A stretch of DNA of 64,000 nt. Origin: Ampelomyces quisqualis. Lineage: Eukaryota; Ascomycota; Dothideomycetes; Pleosporales; Phaeosphaeriaceae. The position numbers and the translations under genes were made by a program. The notes under the pieces are model-generated. The model saw only the letters and a program-made list of their open reading frames with translations. It was not told the origin of the DNA and ran no database searches. This document shows positions 21,652 through 32,919 of the stretch, piece after piece. Location of the stretch: contig JAGTXZ010000002.1 of NCBI GenBank assembly GCA_018398575.1, positions 374,501-438,500 of the forward strand, written 5' to 3'. Positions within the stretch are counted from its first letter, which is position 1. Each line of letters starts with the position of its first letter.

Positions 21652-22122
21652 GGTATTGGAGAAAGTGCGGTCGTGCGCGGTGGGAATGGTGTGTGCGGCA
21701 GGCCTGTGGGTGGCACGTGGAGAGGCGACAAAGGCAGCGAGGTGGTACAGAGAAGGAAGGTGCGCGGAAAGTAAACAGAGAGGAGTGGGGAGGAAGCAAA
21801 GAGCAAATGATTTTGTTTGACGGCGTGAGACGCAACACTCGAGGTGAAGTAAGTTATGACTGTGCGGTCTGCGCTCCCACTACCTTGTTGCGGAAGGACC
21901 ATGAACACTTACGCTTTGCATACCGGCCTTGCCTTTACTCAGAGTGGCGACCACAGTACTCCGTACAAGCTTCAGCGTTACTATCTGTACTTGGAGACAT
22001 TCAAATGGGACTTCAATATCTTTTATTCTGCCCAAACGCTCGACCGTCAAACACGCCATCCGGGCTTATTTTTACAGATGCTCAAATACTCTATGCAGAA
22101 AACGTTGCTCAACGCCATATAT
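21652..22122. other. Intergenic region between STT3 and the Pro/Arg-rich gene
   Basis: About 470 bases between two minus-strand genes. Contains the word TACTCCGTA at 21957. Nothing else supported. Confidence 0.4.
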
Positions 22123-24562
22123 CTACTCAACCCGCAACGTCCTGGGGCCCTTCCTCTTTGACGACCTCTTCTTCTTGTGGCCGTTGTCGAATGCGACCGC
22201 GCTTTGGTGGTCGCGGCCAAAGTTGTCAAGGTCCTTGACCTTGTAGATCCTGATAATCCAGTTCTCACTGGTAAAGGCCTCCTCAATGGTGCTGAGTTCG
22301 GGGCCCTTGGCGGGGAGTTTTGCTTGACGGACGCGATCCTGGGCTTGTCCAGCGGGGAACAGCGCGTTGTAATTATAGTACGACATCTTGTACCTACGGA
22401 GCTGTTAATTATGCATCTTGCAAAGGTATTGGATCATCTTACATCAAGCTGTTCTTCATGGTTGGTGTAGCCTCCTCGTCAACGCGGTACTCGCCACGCG
22501 GAGTGAAGAAGCTACGTTCGTTGACCTCTTCAGGCCAGATGCCCTCGGCAATCCTGACCATCCAAAGGAACTTGTTGATGTCGTCGCCAGAGTATCCCAA
22601 CAGACCGCCAAAGACGACGAGAACGTAATCAACCTCATGCTGGCGCATGATGGGGTAGCTGACCTCCTCACTGGAGCTCATAGCCTTACCAACGGTGGCA
22701 ATGTGGGTGTTGTTCCAGGTGTTGTTGTCGACCAGAGTTGGGCGATCCGCCATGCCACCAATTTGATATCCGTAATCCCACCAAGACATGATCTTTGCAT
22801 TCTGAGCAGTGTTTTGTCTGAGCCAGTAGTACGCCTCTCGGTAGTCGTCAATAATGTGTTGACTGCCATCTGGTAGCCTAGACGCAAGCACGACGGAGGG
22901 CGAAGAGTAAGCGTTCGAGGTGACCCAGGTGCAGTGAAGAACGAAGAGGATAAGGTAGACAAGCGCAGCGCCGACGACAGTGAGTCTGGAAGCGTACGAG
23001 TAGATACCAATGATGGGGTTGCGGGTCGATCGAAGACCTTCAGGAACGACCAAGGCAGCCGCGACCTTGACGGCGTCGGCTGATCCAGTCTCTTTTTCGG
23101 TAGCCTTGGGTGTCTTTGCGGTCAGGAAAACATCCAGAATCTCGGAGAATGCCATGGCAGAAGCAACACACACGATGGGTGTCAGAGTGAGCATGAGACG
23201 GACCATGACACCGGCGAAGTAGCTGGCAAGCACAGCGTAGATGACAATGAAGACTTGCTCATCGGTCAGCTTGCGGAAGCACATGTAAACACCAGCGGGG
23301 AACAGCCAGATCATCATGTTGAGGTCAAAGAAGAAGGCGGGCCATGCGGTAGGCTGATGTTCCGAGACGGAGGCAATGATGGGAATGTGAATTTTTGCGT
23401 ATCCAGTATCCCAGAGCGAGTAGAAACGTCCGGTCCAGGGTGCGATAACTCCAGTGACGGTCAAAAGCACCAGGCCGCCAACACCAACCACGAAGATGAA
23501 GAGGACGAGCGCGCGGAGCAGTGTCTGGAACTGCTTGCCGGGAAGTTGCGCGCGGACCCAGTCAACGAAGGCGACGAGCTGGAGAAGGCCAAAGACGCCG
23601 AGGGCCGACATGTGCTCGCTACTGCGGATAGGCAGGAAGCCGACAAACGGAATCTGCATGCTCGCAAGCGTACCGAGCGCGAACCACGAAGTGTAGCTGA
23701 CGTACAGCCTCGGGCTGTATCTTCCCATGCAGATCAAGACGAAGGCGTGCAGGGGCAGCAAGTTGGTGATGAAGACATATCCACCCCAGGCTGACACCAT
23801 GTAGCCATAGAACAAGGCAGCCATTGCGCCCCAGAACATGGAGCCCAGCTTGACCGCCTTGATCCAGAGGTAGAAGGTGAAGACGAGCAGGAAGATGGCA
23901 ATGGCCTCGTTGTCGTAGCTTCCCGCGACCGAGCGCGAGATGTAACCGGGTGTGATGCCCATGAAGGCGGCGGCGAGGAGGCCGGCCGACGGCGACGAGA
24001 CCATCTCAGACGTCAGCAGGTACGTCGCAAAGGCGGTGAGGCCTGAGAAGGCGGGCGCGAGGAGGACGCAGATGTTTCGAATGTCGACGGGGAGTGCGAT
24101 GGCGCGCAGGAAGTGGTAGATGGCACCGCTGGTCACCATCAATCCGGGGTAGAGCGTGCCACCCGTCACTCGCCCAAGCGGGTGCCATGTTCCTGTGCAT
24201 GCGGGTCAGTCAGTGGTCGACTCGGCCGTGTATTGTGGTGTGTTGCGCCGAGGAGATGCATACGGTCGTCGAACCAGTCCCAGAACTGGTAGAAGCCATG
24301 TTCCACGAGATACTTGGTCGCTCGGAAATTGAACCACGGGTCAACTGCGCCGTCCATTAGCCCAGCCCCCTTGACACACGCTTCTGCTCTACTGCCACTG
24401 CCACCTACACTCGTGGATGATGCTCTCAAAGCGAATCACCGAGAACAAGCGACTGCTCACCGCCGCGCCAGCAATCAAGCAGAGGATAATCACCCGAAGC
24501 AAGCCGCGGGTGTTCGGCCCGCTCGCCTGCGTCAGGAAGGGGCTTTCCTGTGCAGCAGCCAT
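22123..24562 (-). CDS. STT3: Oligosaccharyltransferase catalytic subunit STT3
   Basis: Catalytic subunit of the ER oligosaccharyltransferase, which moves the lipid-linked glycan to Asn in Asn-X-Ser/Thr of nascent proteins; 751 aa. Four exons: 24562-24409, 24344-24264, 24192-22443 and 22393-22123. Exon 1 gives MAAAQESPFLTQASGPN and the first membrane helix; splicing creates HEFDPWFNFR (first acidic metal-binding motif) and DDRTWHPLGRVTGGTLYPGL. Further signatures are YDNEAIAIF, SVSEHQPTAWPAFFFD and, near residue 548, the hallmark SWWDYGYQ with DNNTWNNTHIATVG. About a dozen membrane helices precede the lumenal domain. The last exon restores KNSLMYKMSYYNYNALF and ends in a basic KKKRSSKRKG tail. 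The structure looks complete and intact. Confidence 0.97.
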
Positions 24563-24863
24563 TGTGTCGGGAGAAGTGGAATTGGGGTGAAAAGGAGGGT
24601 GGTGGAGGCTGCGGCGTCACCGAGCTTGCGTTGGAAGAGCTATCCATCCATGGCTCCAGGTGTCCTGAGTGCACGGCCCCGTCGGCGCCAAGCACTCCGT
24701 AACTCCGACACGAACTCGTTCAGAAATCAACCTCCGTCTCCTGGCAACAACACTTCCTACACATCTGATGCTCACACCCAATCTGCGTACAAGTCGTATC
24801 AAAAATCCCAAACGGATTGTGACAATCGCACTGATCCCCCATTACATTAGCCTTGAACAGACT

Positions 24864-27436
24864 TCATCGTCGACCTGGACAACTTACACAATACGTCGTC
24901 TTCACCGTCTTCTGCTTCTTACCCACGTGTCCGTCACAAGAGTCGACCTCGGAACCCCTCTTGTTCGCCCTCGCCGCCCTCGCAAACAGCTCCGCAGACA
25001 CCCATCGCGCTGAGCCATTGCCAAGTGTCTCAGGCGGCGCAGCATTCCCCCTTTCCCCCTCCCCGCCCCTCTCATCCTCCTCATCAAAAACATACCTATC
25101 CAACTCCCCCAACAACTCGCTCTTCGCCTTGTTCTCCTCCACACAAACCCACTCCTCCACGCCCCTCCCCTCCTTCTCAAAATGAACCGCGATATGATCG
25201 AACCGCTCGTCCCATGCTTTATTCCGCTTCTCCTTCAAAACGACAATCTGCGCGTGAAACCCGCACCAAAACTGACCTTGGCCATTCTTGCCAATTCGGC
25301 GGCGCTTACATTCTTCGGCGCGCGACGATTCGCAGTGCATGGCGTGCGTCGTCTCGAGGTGTTTGGCAAACGCGTCGACGCGTAGAAAGTGCCCGCCACA
25401 TGTTTTCTCCCCCGTCGACGAGGTAGGTTGGTTGCACCGGAATGCTTCCAGTTGGAAGTGTTGGCTGTTCTCGTGTCGTTTCCAGTCGGATTTTGCGCCG
25501 AAGCGCTTGTGGCATTTTGGGTATGTGCAGCCGTATGGCTTGTCGTGGCGCTTCATGTGTTTTTTCAAGTCGCATGCCCGCGCGACGGCGTAGCCGCAGA
25601 GATGGCAGACTTTGGTGTTGGTTGTGGTGAAGCCTTGGCTGGGTTTGCGGGGGTGATGCGAGTGCGCGGATCCGGGGGATTGTTGGATGAGGTTGGAGAT
25701 TGCCTGGGCGGCTTTGAGGGCCTCGGGTTCGCTGAGGAAGACTTGATTGGGGCGTTTGCTTGTGGGTGAGGGCTCTGTGTCTTCGGAGTAGGAGGTGCCA
25801 GCTAGGATGCGGAGAACGGCTTCTTCGAGGTCCACGGGGCTGGAAGAGTCTTCCATTTCATCAAAGACAGCGCGCGACAACTTCTTCAGTGCTTGCCGCT
25901 GTTGCTCAGATTTTATTTGAGGGGCAGTCGATATCTGAGGCGGCTGCTTCGTCCGAGGTTCTGCTGATCCCAGACCAGACTTTACTACACCGGCATATCC
26001 GCCCATTGAGTTCTGCTGTGTCGAGCCTCTCTGTTGCTGTATACGAGCTCTCTGCTCATTTTGTGGGTCACCAGAGCTACTGTTTTCGACTCTGTCTATA
26101 GGGCTGGATTGTGATGTAGTAGCCCGATGGAGATGGAGAGGAAAGTCAGCCGGATTCAGATTCGTCGGCCAATGTGTCATCCCATCGTCCGTCCTTGTAT
26201 GACTCTCCTCGACCGGCTCATAACTTGGGTGTCTGGAAAACGAAGTATCCATTCCAGCAACCATGGTGTCTATGGGCGCCACCAATAAACCCTCTGGAGT
26301 AGCTGTACTTTCCTTTGGCGTGATAGTCGATCTGCTAGCATTAGCCTCGGAAAATTGCGAGCAAGTACGGTGAATCTACCTTCTAATGAGTTCAATGGGG
26401 TCTTCATCCTTGTGCATTCGCTCGATATGTTGTTTGAAGTTGTCCAGCCGTGGCCATATTTTGCTCTTGTTCCTGCAGGACTCGGAAGCACATTGGTACG
26501 ATTTGTTCAACAGGCCGATTTTATGCACACTCTTTTTATGTCGATCAAGATCGTTCACAGTCGTGAAACCTTGCTCTCCACGCTTGCATTGTGGGAAGTC
26601 GCACGTGAATGGCTTTTCGTGTTTCAGTCTATGCTTTCTACCCAGGCATCAGCTAAGGACTCAATTACTGAGCAAGGCACGCACTTGTAGTCTGAATTGC
26701 ATCTTGGGACGTCACCGCAAGTTGTGCACCTGAGAGACTGGTCTGGTTTCTCGCTTCGGCTACTGGCATGGCTTATCTGTGACCGTTGGTCTGAGTGTGT
26801 GCGTCTCATCGTTGCAGTTTCGCTTGCTGTCGCCCGGACATTGAGATTCCCAACCTGCTGTGAGAGGCTACAATCCATACCAGTCTGATCCAGGCGACCC
26901 GCATCATGGCTGACAACGGACTGCGAGTAGAACCCAGAGTCGGATACATGTGCGGCACTGCCTACGGATCCCGACTCTTGCCGGAAGGAAGTCAGGTTTC
27001 CACTGCCCTGGATGAAGGATGTTTGGTCATCGCTGGTGCCCGAGGTTCTCAAGTTGAATGCGTTCCAGGATTCATCATTGTAGTTTCTTGCGATGGTACT
27101 AAAGCTATTTCGTATGACATGGCCTGAAGGAGCGAGCATATCCATACCAAGAAGGTCAGAGTCAGGCCCGTCATGCACTGATGCAATGTTACTTTGAAAG
27201 AATCCCGAGCGATCAAAAGACCGTTGTTGAACTGGGACGGTCGCTGTCGACCTGACAGACGCCACAGGACTCGGAACATTGAGCTGTACACTCCGTGACC
27301 TAGACTGCATCCATGGCTGTTGACTGTTGTTGTTCTCCTGCTGTGGCAAATCGTTATATGCATACTGCTGAGGTCCTTGAACGACCAGATTAAAGTCCGG
27401 GAGGAAGGTTCTGTTAGATGGAGACATGGCTGCCAT
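24864..27436 (-). CDS. C2H2 zinc-finger regulator A
   Basis: Putative C2H2 transcription factor of about 825 aa. Exons: 27436-26685, 26637-26381 (written 26637-26380 including the last base of the split codon) and 26331-24864; both introns have GT-AG ends and phases agree. The 250-residue N-terminal exon is disordered, Ser/Gln-rich, with an atypical CTTCGDVPRCNSDYKC pair at its end. Exon 2 carries HEKPFTCDFPQC...DLDRHKKSVH and CASESCRNKSKIW...FKQHIERMH. A second group, at about residues 575-720, has CHLCGYAVARACDLKKHMKRH, CTYPKCHKRFGAKSDWKRHE, a widened finger ending FAKHLETTH, and a last degenerate finger WCGFHAQ...FDHIAVHF. The fingers repeat the order seen in the two other C2H2 genes nearby. 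It lies downstream of, and in tandem with, regulator B. Targets are unknown. Confidence 0.85.
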
Positions 27437-28429
27437 GACGAGTCAGCATGGACACCTAAGGCTGCAACAAGGCTCTACCAAAGGCAAAGCTTGCCTTACA
27501 AAACCATGGCCCATGCTTCACATAGAGGGCAACTGGAAAGATGGAACCACCTACTGATACTTTAGTCCGCCGCCCTGTGCCTGACCGTGAAACAACGTCG
27601 AAGAAAGGTGCGCAAACGGTCGACAGTGTGCAGAGGGCACATGTGCAGCATTAGTAGCATCGACTGCGCACACCGCCCCAGCGCTGACAAGCCGGCACAC
27701 TCTTGGATTGCGCAATCAGAGCGGCCGTGGGAGACGTCCTCCAGTTTTGTGTCCCCACGCACGGCTGGCCGGTGTGAGGATAAGGCAGGGCGGAGCACGA
27801 TAACGCACAATCATGAATTTCAGAACGTGAGAATCGGGGTTGGAACCATGAACGCATCGAGCGCATCGTTGGCGTAAGTGAAGCTTACTAGCTGCAGCAT
27901 CTCCATGGCTGCGGGTGATGGTGTCGAGGGTGGGCGGCCTCCCGTCCAGAGCAAGCATAGGCAGAAGCCAGACGGAGGACTTCACGCTTGCACACTAAGC
28001 CGACTGATTGAGTGTGGCTGTGTTCGAGTCCTCCAGCCTGTGCGACCAATGAGGGGCTGTGACGTGTAATGCGCGAGGTTCTCCATTCCGCTGCGACTTG
28101 ATGGATGCGCAATGCAATGCAATGTAAGTGCAGCGGTTCAAGAGGTGCTTCAAATGCTGCAGTAGCTTTGTACTTGCTGGTCACTTGACGCAGCTCTGTC
28201 TAGGATTCTCTATAGACCACCTGCACCCAGTAAATGCGACAAGTTGGAAACCTGTAAACGACAGTATGCGTCTAAATCCAAGCTCCATCATAGCCAGGAA
28301 AATATAGCCTCCAACACGCGAAGGGATATCGAGCAAATGCAGACAATCATCGTCAAATCAGGAAGCATGTTAGATCCGTAAGCCCGAGACTCCTCATCTC
28401 GATATTATCATCCTCCTCTTTAGTAATCC
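27437..28429. other. Intergenic region between C2H2 regulators A and B
   Basis: About 1 kb between tandem minus-strand genes: 3' end of regulator B and promoter of A. Short open frames only; nothing recognised. Confidence 0.4.
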
Positions 28430-31400
28430 TCATTGCCCCTGGTACAGGTAGTTGTGCTGTGCATTCAAGTACGCCATGGCCTGGTAGGTGCTTTGTTGTG
28501 GCTGTGGCTGCTGCTGGTACTGCAGCCCATTGGTAGCATTAAAGCCCATACCAACTGTGTCGTTGGACAAATTTTGTGGCTCCTGTGCGTGGTAGTTTGG
28601 AAATGCAGTGGTCTCAACAGGAGAGTCTATATACATCGTCTGTTGTTGCTGGACTGCCGATATAGGTGTCAAACCGTATTGTCCATTCGAATACGGTCGT
28701 GTGTGTATTTGAAGCCCGTTGACGTATCCATTCTGTGGTTTTGAGGGCTGTTGGAGCCCAGGGTAGGTCTGATTTGGGTACGAATGGCTGTTGTTGACCG
28801 CGTAGTTTGCATACCCGTTCGCCTGAGCCGACTGTGGACCTTTGTACTGCAACATCTGCGGTGGCGGATAGGTCTGCATGACGCTTGACGCTATTTCGGG
28901 CTTCGAGTCCTGAGGGTAATGGCCATATGGGTCGATGCCAGGCGCCAATGTCGAGCTAGGAACGTACCGCGACGGGTTGTCTATGGACGACCTGCCAGGC
29001 GTGGCTAAAAGCTTGCGATTCTCGGGCATGTCGACAACAGGGCTGATAATGCTATCAGCACTGAGCTGCTTTTGCTCGACAAGGGTCAGTATGGGCATGC
29101 TAATCTGCTCCATGTGCTTCGCCAAGTGAACAGTAAGCCTTTTCCAAGAAGTGCAGATATTGCCACAGAATCGGCAGGGTTCGTCCTTGGGTTGCTTGGT
29201 AGTATCGCGACGGCATTTTTTGACGATTGCCCAGATATCTTCTGCGCATGAGTTAGTTTCATCTGCGTAAGTGCTGCTATGAGAATACATACCTTGATCC
29301 GCAGACGAGGCGTCTTTGTTGCTTCCTCGCCCGGTACGCTGCCGCGGCTCTGCGATCTTGTGCTCACGTACGAGATGCTGGACGAAATTGTCTTTTCGAT
29401 AACATTTGTGATTGCAATCGGCAATGTGGCAAGTCCAGTTCTCTAATTGACGATGCCGCTCGTTCTCGTGTCGAACCCAATCAGCCTTGCGCTTGAAGGA
29501 CTTTGGCTCACCACAATTGGGAAAGGTACAGGTGAATGGCTGTACATCCTCATGGACGTGCTTTGTCCAATCCGATGGCTTGTAGAACTTTTTGACCTTG
29601 AAGCACAGCGGACATTCAAACTCGGCTGGGAGCCGCTTGACCGGAGGCAATGGCACACCAGATGGGAACTGGGCCGACTGGACGATGTTTTCGGGTAGAA
29701 GATCGCCGTCCTCTTCAGAGCCACCTGGAGCGGTCACCTGGAAGCCAATAAAAGGTGCGTCGGCATCTTTGTTCCCTGCTCGTGGAGGCAGCTGTTTGGC
29801 CTCGCCCCCGAGGTCTGTACAAAAACCTTCCGATGGACAATTTCCGTGCTTTACCGCATTGAGATGTTTGACTCTGAACTCCAGTAGGCGCTTGAATCTC
29901 CGCATTTGCTCTTGCGTAATGCGCTCTACCATGTAGTCGGCCAAACGCGGGTTAAGCTGCCGAGCATGTATTCTGAAGCCTTGATATGTCGGGATGATAG
30001 GATCTGAACGAACATTTAGGTCCATCGTAACAGTCTCCAGTCCATCTTCGTTGTCGTCTCCGGCAGGGCTTGGATGCGTAGATGGCTTGGTAGCCTCCGT
30101 CTCCGCGAGTGGTGAAGCCAGCATTGGCATCGGTGGACCGCCATGCTGTGTCATAAGCTCCCGGAGACCTGGTGATTTGCCTATGTCACTTCGGCTCCGG
30201 CTTCTCTTAATTACATTTCGAGCTCCATGGTACCAAGGTCCTGTGTTAGCTGATAAACCGGTAGCGCTCGGCGGACCGCCGTCTCTGCTATGATTGCTCA
30301 GATTGGTGTCCACTCTTGGCGACTTTGGCCGGCCCCAGCTACTGATTCGTTTGGGTTTCTCCATGATTGGGTCTTTTGATCTGTCTACTACAGGCTCGGA
30401 GGGTTGTTGAACCGGCATGCTACCCTTTCGCTTCAGCAGGTTGCTCGGCGCGCGTTTCGGCAGGATATTTTCCAAAAAGCTGGGGCGACGTTGTCTGTCC
30501 TTCCCTTTCTTCGATTCAGTATCAGGCGCGATCAACCTTGCGACCCCAGGTGCAGCTCGAATGCTGCCAAGATCAGATTCACTCAAGCGGCGTGAACCAA
30601 CAGTCGCAGCAAGCGATGCTGATTCGACATCCTTTGCTCGTAGTCTGAATCGCATCATGGCTGCATTCGATGTAGGCGGCTGGTAGCGTGCCGAGTGAGC
30701 AGAGCTGGATGGCGCATCGACCCATGGTCGCACAATGGCGCCGAGAATCGACACAGACTCTTTGGTGGGAGGGAAGTACGACTTTTCCTCTTGAACCGGG
30801 CGAGTGTCGATGGCAGCAGGAGGAGATTCAGGCTCAGCGTATCCATCCTCCTCATCATCGTAGTCGTCGTATTCGCTTCGCTCGTCAACGTAGACTCCCG
30901 GCCCCGGAATGCCGACATGATGGAAGTGGTTCAAGTCAGTACGGTGGTTCAAGTCAGTACGAAGACCAAGACCAAAATTGCCCTGTACACCGTCACGATG
31001 CATGTCGTTGGTACTCTTTGCACGAGGGCGACCAATGTGAGGCACGAGGAGATTACTCGACATTGGAAGCCCAGCTTCCATGTCGCCCGCCTCGCTGCCG
31101 ACTTCGCTTTTCGTGAGCCACTCCTGAACCTCCAATTTCTTTTCTTGTTTTGCGTTTTGCTCTACCAGCTCTCCTACACTGGGTATCCAAGCGTCTCTCA
31201 TGGCCTGGCGTGCATGTGGACCCAGACCGGCTTGGCCTGAATGACTAGAGGCCAGCCATGAGCCATCCTCGTTGCGCTCGTGGGCAGTGACTGCAGGCTG
31301 AAAAGGCACCTGTTCGCTTGTGCCGTCTTGCAATGGTCTGGTATTATCAGACGGCGAAGGCGAGTCTTCTCTGCTATAGTTCTCCACGCGTACTACAGGA

Positions 31401-32068
31401 CTGGTCAAGTGCCGTCTGAGGGGTTGAATGATGTGAGGCTGCCTATTACCAGGGCTGTTTGTCAACGCCGGACTCTGAACTTGCTTGGCAGGAGTCGAGT
31501 GTGGCAGCTGGGTGTGCTGATCTGGTGGGGTTGATGTGCCATATGCTCGACTGTGTTGCAACGAGTGAAATGTGGAGCCATGGTTGCCCACAATTGGGCT
31601 GGAGTGGTTCGTGGCCGAAGGCGAGATCAGCTGATGATGGGTCGGGGGCTGCGCATTGAACAGGTTGAGCGTATTGGAGGTCAGCTGAGACATGTCCATG
31701 TCGTGGTGAAACGGAGGGAAGGTGTTGGCATGATGGTTGTCGGAAATGGTGAAGTTTGCCAAAGTTTGATCAATGTGTTGCGGAGTGAAGTTGGGAGTGG
31801 CATGTGCACTCGCATCGTACGAGTAGCTGACCGTGTCCGGGTGCAGCGAGGAGTCGATTGATGAGGAGGCAGGCAGAGTAGTCAGGGAACCATGGTACAT
31901 GATGGGAGAGGGTTCAGCGGAGAATGGAAAGGTGCCTTGGGGATCTGGTATGAAGAAGCCGTCGACGGCGGGCATGCCACGGTAGCCATGAGTCGAAGCA
32001 TCGTGAGGGTGGCGCGGCGGGCGCGGCGGGCCGTGGCATGGCTGTGCGGGGGCATCGACTGCGTTCAT
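28430..32068 (-). CDS. C2H2 zinc-finger regulator B
   Basis: Large putative C2H2 transcription factor, about 1195 aa. Exons 32068-29293 and 29241-28430. The 51-nt intron (GTATGT, CTAAC branch, GCGCAG) is stop-free and divisible by three, so an unspliced reading also stays open. The start is taken at the first ATG (MNAVDAPAQPCHGPP). Residues 1-800 are disordered and low complexity. The zinc-finger region, at about 830-990, has CPLCFKVKKFYKPSDWTKHVH, CTFPNCGEPKSFKRKADWVRHE, CHIADCNHKCYRKDNFVQHL and, after a linker, CRFCGNICTSWKRLTVHLAKH. The C-terminal 200 residues are Gln/Tyr/Pro-rich, as in activation domains. Its promoter is shared with the gene at 32920 and contains a MITE. Confidence 0.87.
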   Translation of the reverse strand: MNAVDAPAQPCHGPPRPPRHPHDASTHGYRGMPAVDGFFIPDPQGTFPFSAEPSPIMYHGSLTTLPASSSIDSSLHPDTVSYSYDASAHATPNFTPQHIDQTLANFTISDNHHANTFPPFHHDMDMSQLTSNTLNLFNAQPPTHHQLISPSATNHSSPIVGNHGSTFHSLQHSRAYGTSTPPDQHTQLPHSTPAKQVQSPALTNSPGNRQPHIIQPLRRHLTSPVVRVENYSREDSPSPSDNTRPLQDGTSEQVPFQPAVTAHERNEDGSWLASSHSGQAGLGPHARQAMRDAWIPSVGELVEQNAKQEKKLEVQEWLTKSEVGSEAGDMEAGLPMSSNLLVPHIGRPRAKSTNDMHRDGVQGNFGLGLRTDLNHRTDLNHFHHVGIPGPGVYVDERSEYDDYDDEEDGYAEPESPPAAIDTRPVQEEKSYFPPTKESVSILGAIVRPWVDAPSSSAHSARYQPPTSNAAMMRFRLRAKDVESASLAATVGSRRLSESDLGSIRAAPGVARLIAPDTESKKGKDRQRRPSFLENILPKRAPSNLLKRKGSMPVQQPSEPVVDRSKDPIMEKPKRISSWGRPKSPRVDTNLSNHSRDGGPPSATGLSANTGPWYHGARNVIKRSRSRSDIGKSPGLRELMTQHGGPPMPMLASPLAETEATKPSTHPSPAGDDNEDGLETVTMDLNVRSDPIIPTYQGFRIHARQLNPRLADYMVERITQEQMRRFKRLLEFRVKHLNAVKHGNCPSEGFCTDLGGEAKQLPPRAGNKDADAPFIGFQVTAPGGSEEDGDLLPENIVQSAQFPSGVPLPPVKRLPAEFECPLCFKVKKFYKPSDWTKHVHEDVQPFTCTFPNCGEPKSFKRKADWVRHENERHRQLENWTCHIADCNHKCYRKDNFVQHLVREHKIAEPRQRTGRGSNKDASSADQGMYSHSSTYADETNSCAEDIWAIVKKCRRDTTKQPKDEPCRFCGNICTSWKRLTVHLAKHMEQISMPILTLVEQKQLSADSIISPVVDMPENRKLLATPGRSSIDNPSRYVPSSTLAPGIDPYGHYPQDSKPEIASSVMQTYPPPQMLQYKGPQSAQANGYANYAVNNSHSYPNQTYPGLQQPSKPQNGYVNGLQIHTRPYSNGQYGLTPISAVQQQQTMYIDSPVETTAFPNYHAQEPQNLSNDTVGMGFNATNGLQYQQQPQPQQSTYQAMAYLNAQHNYLYQGQ

Positions 32069-32238
32069 GATAGCTCGATCCACGCAGGGGGCATAGTGTT
32101 GCCTGACGGTGACGGCGTGGTGGGGGAGGGGAGCACTGGGACAGAGGAGGCGGAGGTGCAGCAGCGGTCGAGTGGGTGGTGTCAGACAGCACAGCCCGTG
32201 GTGCGGGCGCGTAGCAGTTTGGGCAGCCGATGCATGTA

Positions 32239-32624
32239 CAGTAGAAACCCCGGTATAACGATGGGCAGTGTTAACGATATTTCCACGACACTGATACTAT
32301 ACGCGTATTGTTACCGAATTTGGTGAGATAACGATATATGTACGCAGCACGCAAGGATATCCTTGAGGGCTAGCCATATATATCGTAGTAATGGACGTAT
32401 ATATCCAGCCAATTAGACGCTCGTATAGTATCCCAAGCCTGTACGAATGGGTGGTGAGAAAGCAGCTCAAAGAGCAGTTCTTTTGGTGTAGCGCCTGCAA
32501 GGATTTGGAACGCTTAGTCAGGCTCGCCTTTTGCCAAGTCCATCCCACCTGTACGATAACCTCACTCAATACAACGATATTGTACCCGAAACTTGGCTCG
32601 ATCCTCATACCGGGGTTTCTACTG
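32239..32624. mobile_element. 386-bp pogo/Tigger-like MITE
   Basis: Non-autonomous DNA transposon. Perfect inverted termini: the left end reads CAGTAGAAACCCCGGTAT at 32239 and the right end is its exact reverse complement, ending at 32624. Both are flanked by TA (32237-32238 and 32625-32626), the target duplication of Tc1/mariner elements, and the CAG start with CCCCGGTATAACG-like sequence resembles pogo/Tigger/Fot1 ends. Identity extends three bases beyond the TA (ATG), which may be chance. Sub-terminal TAACGAT/ATCGTTA words recur on both arms. Internal open frames of about 100 codons show no transposase domain. It is AT-richer than its surroundings. Confidence 0.9.
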
Positions 32625-32833
32625 TACATTATTATTGTCGCTACGACATACATAGTGCTCGCTGCTCAGCCACTGCAAGTCGAGTCCCGTGCGGAGTAGT
32701 GTCACCGACTCAGGTGATGCTGCACGTGCCTGGGATGCACCAGACGGCAACGGGTCTTCGGCGCAGCGGAGATGACGCACCCACCAGAATTCCTCGACCG
32801 GCACGCCGTCACCATGGAGCGCGATGCCTCCTT

Positions 32834-32916
32834 CTTCGTGACACGGCCCCTTCCACACCACCCACACGCGCGAGTGGCCTGCCTCCTTCGTGACACGGCC
32901 CCTTCCACACCACCCA
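32834..32916. repeat. 31-bp direct repeat, two copies
   Basis: Perfect 31-bp direct repeats at 32834-32864 and 32886-32916 (core TTCGTGACACGGCCCCTTCC), 52 bases apart. The second copy ends three bases before the start codon at 32920, so the repeat forms the immediate 5' leader of that gene. Confidence 0.9.
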
Positions 32917-32919
32917 GCC

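Noticed and set aside
28020..28050. GTTCGAGTCC near 28022 as a tRNA B-box
   Set aside because: No matching A-box, acceptor stem or cloverleaf could be built around it.
32297..32653. Minus-strand frame of 118 codons in the MITE as a transposase
   Set aside because: It extends past the element's end and shows no helix-turn-helix or DDE signature. The element is too short to be autonomous.
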